Source: Prochilodus magdalenae (Eukaryota > Chordata > Actinopteri > Characiformes > Prochilodontidae). Taken from it: 64,000 nucleotides of DNA. The notes beneath the pieces are model-generated. The model ran no database searches and had not been told where the DNA came from. It saw nothing but the letters and a program-made list of their open reading frames with translations. The position numbers and the translations under genes were made by a program. Below are positions 18,355-29,271 of the stretch, one piece after another. Each line of letters starts with the position of its first letter. Position 1 is the first letter of the stretch. The stretch spans positions 539,001-603,000 of the forward strand of contig JAMWET010000950.1 of the NCBI GenBank assembly GCA_024036415.1, written 5' to 3'.

Positions 18355-21300
18355 ATACGCGCAGACACACACACACACGCACTCATATGCTCACACACAC
18401 TCTCTGTCTCTTACACACACATAGACACACATACACACACACACACTCATACGCGCACACACAGACACACACACACTCATACGCGCACACGCAGACACAC
18501 ACTCATACGTGCACACACAGACACACACACACACACTCTCTCTGTCTCTCTTAGACACACAGACACACACACACAGACACGCTTACTCACCTTGGGGGTG
18601 AACATATGGGCAATGCCGTCTACAGACCCCTTAAGCAGGAGGGCCCTCACCAGGAAACAAATCAGCACCACATATGGAAAGAGGGAGCTGAAGTACATCA
18701 CCTGCAGACAGAAAACAGGCTTTTACTGCCCCACTAACTAAGAAAACAGAGATCCTAAAAGGATGCTACTCTGGAGTATTAGGATTAATTCCTCAGTAGA
18801 TGACACTCCTCAGACTGCATTTCCACTACTATGCTACCACATTTGGCCTGTAGGGGGCAGCCATCGTCCTGTTCACTGGCTGCTGAAATGGTATTCACCA
18901 TGCATGGGTCTTGTAAGCTTGTGGAAGATGTGGAAGCTGGGTGTAAGTGTGTTTGCTGATATCGGCACATAACAATGTATAACAGTTCATAAAGTATGAC
19001 TACACAATCAAAATACGACTGCAAACTACTGAAAACCACAGTCTAAAACTGAGTAAGGAAAGGAAGTATGGTGTTGGGTAATTTACCACACCATCATAAA
19101 GATAATATATATCCCTTTGAGTCGGTGGAGGAGGTGCAGCAGGTTCTGGTTTTTCTTTATATACTCAAATAACGAATTCAGATAAATGAGAGAAAGACCA
19201 AAAGGCTGAATTACACAACAAGATTTCACTGGTCTTTGTGGTTTACTGAAGTTCAGTCATTTCTGAGGAATATTTTGAGCAATTCACTTGAATCATCTGC
19301 CTTTATTAGAGGCTTTAAACACTCAGCCTCCCGCTTCAGACATACTGTACTTGGGCACCCCTTAAAAAGCGTCAGCTTGCCTAGCCAAACGAATGTTCAG
19401 ACTGCCAGAGAGAATAGTGCGCGAAAAACCATGGCAACGGGCAAGGCTTTTGTTCTCTAGTTAACACGTGCACACATGCTCACACACGTACCGAAAAAAA
19501 GAGCATGTCCATGTGGGACTTCTTTTTTCCTGAAATACGCTTTTGTGGAAACTGTGAATGGCACATTAATATTCTTTTGTTGTTAAGCTTCAAAGACCTC
19601 CCTGACCCCCTTCAGCTCCTAACACAGGCCAGTCCCAGATCTTCCCTTCCTATGCTGGCAGGCAGAGGCCCATGCAGAAGCAAAGAATCTACATCCACTG
19701 TAATCAGCCCACCAGCACGCTGCTAGGCTGAGGGGACATTGATAAAGCAGGCCTGATCAGAGAACTTTACATACCGGTGAATAATTTGGTGCATTTCAGC
19801 AGAACCGTTCAGGCTCCATCTCGCATTGTTATTAGTATCTAATGATGAGAAAGAGTGCACACTGCTGAATGCGGGCTGCTGGAGAGGGTCTAGAGATAAA
19901 GCATTTACTGGAATAGAATACTATATTTCACATCACAGAGGGCTGTGGTAAAAACATTTCATATTTCAAATGCATGGACTGTTAATTAACCATTTATCTA
20001 TCTAAAGACCAAAGGAGGAACCCAGCTCTAAAAAGCAGAGCTCCTGTTGACATATTAACATTCCCTATAAGCACCTAACAATGTAAACAGATAATGCTGA
20101 AATGAAAAAGGACTGATGAAGTCATTTGGAGGAATTAGTGACTGCACATGTGTAACACTATTGTTATCTGATTTATATTCTTCTACTGCTTAGTTAAGAC
20201 ATTTTTGTCTGGTATCCACTCCCATAGTTTCTGAGATATCAGCACTGTTCCAGTGTTCGTTCGGATCGTGAACGGTTTGTATGTACACAGCTTACAGTTT
20301 CCATATTCCACATTTTCCCCATGGATGTGGTGTAAAGTGCATGTTCTTCTACTCGACAGAAAGTCACGGTTTTGTAAAAACTCTTTTAGGGCAGGACCCC
20401 ATGCACAAATTAAATGTCTTTTATTCTTTTTCTCACCATCACACATTCCTCAATATGGAGCCCCAGCCATTTTCACCCTCAAACTCAAACCCACACTTTG
20501 CCTTCATTCAGACCCTATCGTTTCCTTTACCCTACCGTTCCCAAACTCGAATCCACAGCCATACTGATCCGCACTACTTTATGTATTGTTTTTTATCCCT
20601 TGTTCCTCCCATACTCCCATCCATTTTTAGCAACACCCTATCAACCAGCTAGTCACAAGCTTAAGCTGGGCCATCACTCTGCATTTCCTTCAGATAATGC
20701 ACTTTTCTAGTTTTGACCTTGAAGTCCCCCTTTAACTAGAACAATACCCTTTACTCTGAACATCATTACACTGGCTAATGCCTGTCACGAGAAGGAAAAC
20801 CTTAAGGAGAAGGAGAGAGGTCAGGAATACGCTGACATAAAAGGGCCGCAGGGCTGGGGTGCTATGTTGCATTCTGAGTGTGCTATGTTTTGCCACCCTG
20901 ACATGAATCACATGAGAGACTGAAGGTTTTTTGGTGCTGCTAACTCCTCTGCTGGGGGCAAAGAAAACGATCACATTCTTATGCTGGTGCTTTTCTTGCT
21001 AGTGCTGGTTTTACCCTCTTAGTGGTTATCCTAACTTAAAGGACTGCTGACTTTTTAAAAGCTTCAGCTTCTAGACAACTCACAAAATTCAATATACCAT
21101 AATATGCAATGGTAAAAATACCAATTACATGTTTAACTGATTTTAAAATTCAACACAGTCAACACATCCTCTACTTAAACACGGTATTATCCATGCACAC
21201 ATCAGTGCATAATTTCTATTTAAACCCACCAGCCACCCCATTACCTTCACTGTCTCTGCATACTTTAGTCCCCCTTTCACCCTGTTCCTCAATGGTCAAG

Positions 21301-23754
21301 ACCCCCACAGGTCCACCACAGAGCAGGTAATATATGGGTGGTGGGTCATTCTCAGCACTGCATTGACAGTAACGTGATGGTGGTGTGTCAGTGTGTGTTG
21401 AGCTGGTATGTGTAGACACAGCAGTGCTTGTAGTGAATGTAGAATTTTAGTTAGGTTCTGCGTTCTGGAGTCTTCTTTCTCATTTATTTATAAGAAAGAA
21501 ATTTACTATGAATATTTAGGTCTGTCATCCTGATGAAAATGGTATATACAATTTTTTCTTCAGGTCCTGTCTCCACAGCCTGTGTATTTTCATTTGTTCT
21601 TGTAGACTGAGAGGGAGTCTACATTCGTTTACTTTATCACAGACCCAGATTTTCCCCATGCCTCACTGTTGCTGCCCTGCTTACCTTCCCTGAGGACTGA
21701 ATGCCTTTGATCATGGCTAAGCACACCATGGTCCAGGCAGCCAACAGGCACAGAGTCATCTTCCAGTTCAGCCCTCCGCTCTCTGAGATAGAGTTGGAGA
21801 TGTCCAGAGCCTCACGGTACCAATAATAGGTGGTGGCAGAGCTCTTCTCACATTCAGGCACCACATCTGAATAACAAGAACAGTGAGTTCCAGTGTGCAG
21901 TATGGAGTTTGGTCTAGAAAATCACAATTTAATATTTAGATATGTCTCTGTGGTAAGCAGGAAGCTTAGTTAGCACATGTACAGTATGTACATTTTCCAA
22001 ATTTCTATTGTCACAAAAAAAAAGAAAAACAGTTAGTTCAAAGAAAGCCAGTGTCTCACATGTGCTGGTCTTGTTTTTGACTAGAGGACACTCGTGCCAG
22101 GGCAGAGGATGTTGGAAGGACTGGGAGAAGTAGAAGAGACTCCAGCTTATGATGACATTGTAGTACAGGGCCACAAAAAAGCACACCTACAGGAGCAGAA
22201 AATGTAAAACAAGTAAAACCAAGTCATACACCAAGTCATACCCAGCCACTAATGAGCGGCTCAATCAGCCTGTTCTCTCTCGGGCAACAGTTATGTCTGG
22301 TTTAGCCAATTTTAACACACACCTAAAATAATGATTGTGTGCTATGGGTGCTCCCATGGGAGTCCTGTATGAAACTCACCACACAGCTAGCAAAGCCGAT
22401 GCCACCCAGTCGAGGACTGATGTAGTTCCAGACACCGATGCTGCCACGGCGGATCCGCTGGCCCACAGACAGCTCCAGGAAGAACAGTGGGATGCCAATC
22501 AACACCAGCAGAATGAGGTAAGGCACCAGGTATGCTCCTACAGAGGCCGAGGACACACATCTTAAGCGTATACGTATAAATAATTAAAAACGTATTGATA
22601 AATCAATAATGTGGCAGCAGTGTACTTCAGCAGAATAGAAACACAGAGTTTACAATCTACAGAAGACGTAGATACAAAATCGGTGCTGTGGGCATTATTA
22701 AAGAGTGTACTGTTTTAAAGGGAAACTAAAGGCAATGAAAACAACGTTACACCAGAAAACAGAACATTCCTTTCCAATACCCTAAGGGAGACACAGTGAC
22801 CATACAATAGCAGTACACTGAAACAAGTAATGGGGCTGAGCTTGTTTGGCTTTTAAGATCTCAGGGGCTGGAAACATGTGCTAGGGTCATGAGGCAGTAC
22901 CACTTTTCATTTCTCTCTCGCTTTACCTCTCTCTGAATGACTAATGACTGAATGTGATGTTTATAAGCATCCCTCCCTCTCTCTTTGACTCTTCAAGAAC
23001 GGCGTGTGCTGGGCCTAGCTTATGTTTCATTCACACTCTGCTCTAGGCTAAAAACCTTATGCGCTCGTGCTAAACCACAAACCATTTTGAAGTCTTGCCA
23101 CAGCCAGATTGTTTTACCACTATTTGTAAGATGTACATATTAGCTAAACAGAGAGTCGTGTTATGGTATAATGGTTCATGTTTGTAGACTATATTCCAAC
23201 ACTTTTTTTTAGTCTAAATTTAATACATACAGATACACTACCAAGTTTATATTTTATAAATTAACCTGTTACTATAATGGAACTTGATGACATGATGTAA
23301 CTTTTTCCATTCTCGATTCCAGGTTCAAACTGAACTGAACTTTCAAATGCAGTGTGTTTATTTAAATTATTAAGATTATCTAAAAGTTGTCTGTTATGCT
23401 CAAATTGCTCTCTCTAACAATCTAACAAAAATCCAACGATCACACAGTTACTGGGTATCAGACTGGTGCCATCTCTAGCTACTTAGACCAACATTTAAAG
23501 GTTTATGTATATATGTATATCGTCGCTGTCCAAAGAAAAACAGGTATCTCCAAAATGGAAATTTTACAAAAAAAAAAACCTCATTAAATTTGAATGGAAG
23601 TCAATGGAACCAGACGTCTTTCCAAGCAGTTTTGGGCCATTTCTGTTGGTCCATTCTTCATGGAATTTCCACACAGTGTAAACAGCAGCTCATGTGATCA
23701 CATAAAAGTAAAAATCAACAAAAATGGAGATATATGTTTTTCTTTGGACAGCGG

Positions 23755-23793
<39 letters not shown>

Positions 23794-26700
23794 TCTTTTG
23801 GAATAATACATTTCTGTACGTTCATATCGATTAACTCAATGACTTCTATCTTCTTTAGAGTTACTAACCAATTTACTGCCATGTACATATTTGCCACAGC
23901 TGATACATAAAGATATTTAAGGCGTTTAATTCTAAAAAGATTCTTTAAACTCCCAAAAATCATTTTCTGGTGAACCATCAAAGCAAATTTTATGGCATTA
24001 CACTTTTCCTGTCTTTGCCCTTTGTGGGTAAACAGAGATAAAGAATAGGACATCTCATTCTCGCAATGGATATACCCTGGAGGATGAAGTGACATTTGGC
24101 CTTGTGACATTCTCTTTGAGTCACCAAGTCATTCTTCAGCCACACAGTGGAATTAAAAGACTATAATAATTTTGTTAAAAAGGCCTTAGTGTGATTATTA
24201 GTATTACTCCAGAGGAGGTTGTTAAGGCAGAAGGTTATGGTGCAGTGTCGGAGAGCTGGGGCGTGTGTTAGAGGGTACGTCTGTTGGAGAGTGAGAAGAG
24301 GGTACTTAGGCAGAGACAGCGAACAGACATGAAGACAGGCAGAGGCTGAATCACAGCCACACGTCCAGCCTGGCCTCTTTAATCTAATTACAGACCAGCG
24401 CGGCAGGGCAGCCACTCGCTTATAATGATCTGGAAAACGACCACTGTGGTCTTGGTTTCTGACACATGCAGACACACCTGCAAGCACCCAAACACAGCTA
24501 AACCACACTCCTAATCACACTCACACACACAAACACACATGTCTGTGCAGTTATTAATATATAATATGCTACCAGCAGGCTATCCGGAGCCAATATGTAC
24601 CAATTCCCAATGTAAACAATACATACATAATGCATTCCAACTAAACAGAACTTGGCATGAACAGGCATAGTGTAACTACTGTACGCCTCTATCAGAAAGA
24701 CTAGGGTACTACAGTATAATCAGCTTTCTCTGGAGACTAAAGGGCTTTATATAATCTCAGGGTAGATGTGTTACCCATGATTATCCTTCAGACATGACAA
24801 GAGCCATGCAAGACACATGCAAGATGTATGCAAGACATACCATCAGATTACAAACGTAGCAGACTGATAGTGACACTTCTTGAAAATGAGGAACTGTCTC
24901 TCACTTTACACAGTAAAAAGGAATTGGAACGAACTGTCTGCTTTTCATTCAAAGTGCTGTAGCAGACTGTCACTAATTCATTAGTACAGGGTCATTGGGA
25001 GTGCTTATATATGTCGCCACTTTTACTGAGGATACTTTGGGCTTTTGTTAATAACTGATTCTGACGGATCTCCCCTGGAGTATATATCATACATCGATAG
25101 CTTGCATATCATCCTTCACTCTTTGTCCTCTTGATGTAGGCAAACAAACATTGAAAGTTTGCCATTATCATCTTATTATCATTATAATCAAGGACACTTG
25201 AAACAAGACAGAAGAGGTGATCGAAGAGATGCTAGGACATGCAGACAGTCTGCTCTCATGCTTCCTTTTTGGTACCTCACATGGTGCAAAGACCAGGACT
25301 TAGAAGAAAGGCAAATACAGTAGACAGCCTGAAATGCAGCATACAGGTGTCAACCCAGTAAACTCAGTAATGAAATTTGACTGTGTGTTAAGTCTGCATA
25401 TAAAAAATATACAGCAAAAACTGCTGATTTAATTGCTTGCTGCACAAAACCAACACATTTGCATATATCTGCCTAGTCAGCTTGCAGCACTTTGTCTTCG
25501 CCCATTCAAGTGACAAAAAGTATTTTAGCTTTGCATGCTATTTATATAAGACATAACATAACTGTATAGACCAATCAGCACAGAGGTCATTTACATATAT
25601 CAGTCTAAAAGACACAAAGAGATCCCAAAAGACTTCTGGGGAGAAATATTAATACAAATTGGCCCTTTAAATGATAGAGCCTTCAGTCACATGACCCTGT
25701 ATTTGATTGCACATTCACACAAATTACTCAAAACTTCAAAACCCTCCACACAAGACTTTAAAGGACATGAATGGACAATAACCAGCACACTATCACACCT
25801 ATAGTCTACAGTCGCCTAGCCTGGACTAGACAGTAAGTGTGCAACAGTTTTAATAAAGTATTAAAAAGTGTACGGAATTACAAACAACATAAAATTAAAC
25901 CAGTGTAAATGCATTACTGAGGCTGTGCTGTGCTGAGGGAAGTCTTGCTTTAAAGCAAAAATATCATCATCGCATAGATGTTCAGAATTGACTGATATGT
26001 CAAGCTGATATTAGGTGACGTGCTTACTGTGTTCAGCTCAGAATGTTTAAATGATGCTACCCTATGACAGTTTTACATTCCTCTGTATGGCAACTGTATG
26101 AGTCAACATGGTCCCAGTTTCTATATGTTCATATATCAGCCTTAGCCCAAAGTTCCCATGTCAGAGAATCTAGGTAGGGCTGCACGATATATCATTTCAG
26201 CATCACCACTGCAATGTGCCGGTGTGTAATACATACACTGCAGGACCTGCAATGTCAAGTAAACCAAATTAAATGACAGAAGAAAAACCTGCATTTTTAC
26301 TGGACATCTGATTTAAGGCTTCTCAGGTACACAGAGAAGAGTAGTCATACCGCTCACCTGCTTTTGTGTTTGGTGCACTGAGACCCATTACAGAACATTA
26401 AAGTTCAGGAAAACAACATGCTTCACTCTCACACAAGCGTGTCAAAACTTCAACTGTTTAATTATGTTTGTTTGTATCCCAATCATTTACTAGTGAATAA
26501 TGTTTATATATGATTGCCATGTCAGCTTTTTAGACATAGTATGAACTATAACAGTCTATGTAGTGGAGCTCGAATACAGACATTTTGAAAAAGTGCTGCT
26601 GTTGGAACAAACCTCACGTTTACAGGAGAAGGAAAAACATCGCCCGTCTGTTCAGGCTTTTGGCCATATAACTTGAGGCCACTTATCCTGGTCCATTCAC

Positions 26701-27216
26701 CACGGAATGTACACACGATGTAAAGCGCACATGCGATGTACAGGTAATATCAGAATAATATTAAAAAAGATCCAAAAACTGGTTTCACACCTGAAACACT
26801 AGCTACGTGTAGCTACACCCCGAATACCCGGCGGGGTTCAGGCTCAGTGAACACCTGCTGGCTGAGTTAGCGGGACGGTAATGAATCTTAGAAGACAAAG
26901 AGAAGCAGGACTCACCCCCGCCATTTTTCTGACACAGGTAGGGGAATCTCCACACATTGCCGAGTCCCACGGAGAAGCCGACCTGCGCGAGGATGTACTG
27001 CAGCTTGCTGTTCCACGCAGGTCTCTCCTCCTCACCTCCGCACGCGCCCTCCTCCGCCTCGCGCGCCTTCTCCTCCGCCGCCGCGCTCACGGCCAGCGTG
27101 CTCTTCTTGAACGAATCGTCGCACGGGTCCTCGTTGGAAAGCAGGTCTTTGACAGACTCCGTGACATCGTCATCGTCAAGCTCTCCTCTCTTGACGGCTT
27201 TGCTGTTTTTGGGCAT
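10011..27216 (-). CDS. slc6a15: sodium-dependent neutral amino acid transporter B0AT2 (SLC6A15), 11 coding exons
   Basis: Coding exons in transcript order: 27216-26916, 22537-22380, 22186-22060, 21866-21685, 18701-18591, 15153-14912, 14795-14606, 13261-13069, 12220-12061, 10972-10810, 10406-10011. All junctions are GT-AG and in frame, giving 740 residues (human 730). It is a 12-helix LeuT-fold Na+/amino acid symporter of the plasma membrane, mainly neuronal, taking up branched-chain amino acids, proline and methionine. Diagnostic parts: N-terminus [10 protein letters not shown] with [15 protein letters not shown]1 with [67 protein letters not shown]-terminal tail [17 protein letters not shown]. 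The start and tail fit SLC6A15 better than the paralogue SLC6A17, and the neighbour lrriq1 agrees. The acidic, Ala/Glu-rich cytoplasmic segment (residues about 30-65) and the extracellular segment in exon 7 ([12 protein letters not shown]) diverge most from human. Intron 1 is 4.4 kb; introns 4, 5, 7 and 9 hold repeats described separately. Confidence 0.97.
11104..11316. mobile_element. MITE copy 1 (inverted ends ATATCGTCRCTGTCCAAAG)
   Basis: A 213 bp element in slc6a15 intron 9. The left end reads CATATCGTCACTGTCCAAAG and the right end is its inverted repeat (CTTTGGACAGCGATGATATG) with two mismatches. The interior shares GAATGGAAGTCAATGGAACC and AGCAGCTCATGTGATCA with the copy at 23517-23760, in the same orientation. 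There is no ORF, so it is non-autonomous. The superfamily was not determined. Confidence 0.75.
11561..11707. repeat. minisatellite, ~20 bp unit, about seven copies
   Basis: Tandem units of the form GYGTCTCTGAGAGGGGTTCT, 20 bases each (one unit has a 2-base GA insertion), repeat seven times with few substitutions, followed by a partial unit. It lies in slc6a15 intron 9. Confidence 0.9.
12430..12888. mobile_element. long-arm foldback DNA element, copy 1
   Basis: About 460 bp in slc6a15 intron 8. The left arm (GAGCAGAGCAGGAGTTATT, then TGGATCATTCTCAGCACTG) is the inverted complement of the right arm (ACTGAGGATGATTCACCATC, then ACCTGCTCTGTAGTGGTCCT). The arms extend more than 150 bases each with scattered mismatches. 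There is no coding capacity. This sequence type is familiar as a high-copy element of otophysan fish genomes, but I cannot name its family with certainty. It could form a long hairpin in the pre-mRNA. Confidence 0.7.
16739..16764. repeat. (GT)n microsatellite
   Basis: An uninterrupted GT run of about 13 units in slc6a15 intron 5. Confidence 0.95.
18162..18580. repeat. large compound (CA)n array next to slc6a15 exon 5
   Basis: Over 400 bases of CA-rich sequence, including a nearly pure run at about 18291-18351 and interspersed CTCATACGCGCA and CTCTCTGTCTCT variants that themselves recur. On the slc6a15 (minus) strand it is TG-rich and starts about ten bases after the exon 5 donor at 18590. 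Open frames across it (Thr-His and Cys-Val repeats) are artefacts. Confidence 0.95.
21280..21432. mobile_element. long-arm foldback DNA element, copy 2 (one arm only)
   Basis: Begins CCTGTTCCTCAATGGTCAAG, continues GACCCCCACAGGTCCACCAC and AGAGCAGGTAATATATGGGT, then TGGGTCATTCTCAGCACTG. This matches the inverted complement of the right arm of the element at 12430-12888 and the plus strand of its left arm. The sequence breaks off near 21432, so the second arm is missing. It lies in slc6a15 intron 4, close to exon 4. Confidence 0.65.
23517..23760. mobile_element. MITE copy 2, same family as 11104-11316
   Basis: A 244 bp element in slc6a15 intron 1. Its ends form an inverted repeat of about 25 bases with two mismatches (left ATATCGTCGCTGTCCAAAG; right end CTTTGGACAGCGGCAATAT). 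The interior matches copy 1 and contains a segment (TTTTGGGCCATTTCTGTTGG) that copy 1 lacks, so copy 1 is probably an internally deleted derivative. A pure (AT)n run abuts the right end. Confidence 0.75.
23757..23790. repeat. (AT)n microsatellite
   Basis: A pure AT run of about 17 units starting at the right end of the MITE, consistent with expansion from its AT-rich terminus or target site. Confidence 0.9.
26590..26750. mobile_element. decayed MITE copy 3 (same family as 11104 and 23517)
   Basis: Shared segments in the same order are GTTTACAGGAGAAGGAAAAAC, TTTTGGCCAT and TGGTCCATTCACCACGGAAT followed by ACACACGATGTAAAG. They align with the other two copies, but the terminal CTGTCCAAAG repeats are not recognisable. 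It lies in slc6a15 intron 1, near exon 1. The call rests on alignment by eye. Confidence 0.45.
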
Positions 27217-27256
27217 TTGAGAGCTATGGTGGTGAAAAAGTCTCTCTCTGTTTCTC
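27217..27256 (-). other. slc6a15: slc6a15 5' UTR part preceding the start codon
   Basis: On the minus strand a pyrimidine-rich tract (CTCCCTTCCCCTCGCCCACC) ends in ACACAG|GAGAAAC at 27257|27256, a good splice acceptor 40 bases before the ATG. This predicts a separate upstream non-coding exon, as in human SLC6A15. That exon was not located; it should lie between 27260 and the (CT)n array at 29163 or beyond. Confidence 0.5.
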
Positions 27257-29161
27257 CTGTGTGGTGGGCGAGGGGAAGGGAGCTGGGTTACCTTAGCTCT
27301 TCACGGGTGGTCAGAGGAACGGAGGCTGGGTTTGTGCGTTATGGATGGAGGGTTGTGTCTAACAATTATCTCCTCATTGTCACAAAAACGGGCTGCAGAA
27401 AGAAAGAACTGTGAGTTATACCACGTGGTCATCCATGCCATCAGCGTTAGAGGGTTAATATGCTGTTTCTGGGCTAAAAGACGCCGTGCAGGAAACGTCG
27501 TTTATTTAGAGACAGTGTGTGGAATATCTGACACAAAAATAATTTATGCAGTGTTATCATGTGATTTTAGGACTATAATATACAGAGGCGTGTCTAGACG
27601 ACCTTCTGTGTGATATCTATAGGACAGAATATCCATAAATGAAGTCACGTGCACAGCCCAGGTATGGTCTACGGTGTTCTCTTTGTACGCAAAACCTGCC
27701 AACCCCTGCTGGAGTGGAGTGAGGTGACTGAGGGGCTTGTTCCGAAATTGACTGTGTGTGTTACCGGAGCTGGCCCTGCACGAGGTTCATTTGCATACGA
27801 ACCCAAACACTCCTCAGCATCGCGCAGCGGCCACACAGAGAAAAGCACTCTGTACTGAAACCCTAAAAAGCCCTCTCTTTAATACGATACCGGTATTTCA
27901 CACAGAACACGAATCTCTGTTACACAGAACCAACGCGGTAAGCTAACGCTGATCTGCACAGCGCTCCATAAACCCACAGCCTGGTTGTGATGCTGCAGCC
28001 TATCCCTGCGCTCCATCGCGGCTTACAGGCCATTAACAGCTCTCATCTGTCCCAGATTAGCCTCCACCTTTCAATTTAACCAAAGCTTCCTGAATATCGA
28101 CCCTAAAACACCATCCGGACCGTGTGCTGTTCTGTGAGCTCCTCTGAATAGGCTCTAGCCTGTGGCTTAGGCTTTTTTAAACATTTCACCCAGTCGAATA
28201 CCAGCATTTATTTCCTTCCCACATTGTCTGGGTAATGGTGAGAATGTATTGGTCGAGCAAACGCATCAATAAAAACATATATAACCGATATTTAATGTTC
28301 AGTAAAATAAACGGATTGTTTGTTGTTAATCAGCAGATATATTACAGGATTAGTCTACCGTTAGATCCCCGCCCAAATTCCGAGTGCCATCCATGTGGGG
28401 TATTTCATCATACACTGCACCCACCGCATCCTTCCGCACATGAGCAACAAAACCATCATAAAAAGACAAAACGCGGATCTTACCTTTTCACCAATCAACA
28501 AAACAGCCCAGTGAGGACCACAGTCTGCCTACAGCTCTGTATAATTTCTCAGATTATAATCTGTGATAGTACGAGTTTGTGAGCGCTGCGCATCTCTTCT
28601 CCTGCATCTAATTCTGATGGTCCTGCCGGTGCTGCTCACAAGACGCTTCGTCTGGACTGACATCAATGACCAGCTCTGTGGGGGTGTTGCGAAGCTTAGA
28701 ACAGCTGAACGCTAAAAAATAAACGGGAACGTTTTCATGTCGTCGATAAAAGACAAACAACTGTGTGTGCTTATATGATAATAATGTGCATCTGCTTATA
28801 AGGGACGTCTTTAAAGGTGGGGACGATATTTCTGATGGAAATCCCCCCTCCGCACTAGGCGAGTGGTTCAGTCTACTACAGTGCACACGCTGATACAAGA
28901 TGTTCATGTGGGCGGATTTTGTTCTTGGGGCCATGTGCCGGCGATATCCCGCCTTTTATCAATCCTGTTGCTAAGAAAGATGGTCATTCCACAAAAACAC
29001 CTTTACTGACACAATAAGAGGGCGAGGCTCAGGAGCAAGAGAATGTCTAGAGATACCCAGTCGGAACATAAGCTACCTGTCCTGGGATGCTAGGTTAACT
29101 GTGGTTGTAGGAAGGCTTATAAATATGCTGTATTGTACAAGCTATGTCTTTGTCGTCGTGG

Positions 29162-29225
<64 letters not shown>

Positions 29226-29227
29226 GT

Positions 29228-29271
<44 letters not shown>

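Noticed and set aside
18059..18741. Open frames rich in Thr-His or Cys-Val across the CA array
   Set aside because: They are translations of a dinucleotide repeat; the only real coding part is slc6a15 exon 5 at 18591-18701 on the minus strand.
20220..20420. Possible fourth copy of the CTGTCCAAAG MITE family
   Set aside because: Only a short stretch (ATGGATGTGGTGTAAAGTGC) is vaguely similar; ends and order of segments are not recognisable.
26881..27414. 177-residue plus-strand open frame over the slc6a15 first coding exon
   Set aside because: It is the GC-rich antisense of a well-supported SLC6A15 N-terminus and resembles no known protein.
28599..28934. 108-residue minus-strand open frame upstream of slc6a15, considered as an upstream exon or gene
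   Set aside because: No protein similarity is evident and no conserved splice signals frame it; it may simply be part of an unannotated 5' region.
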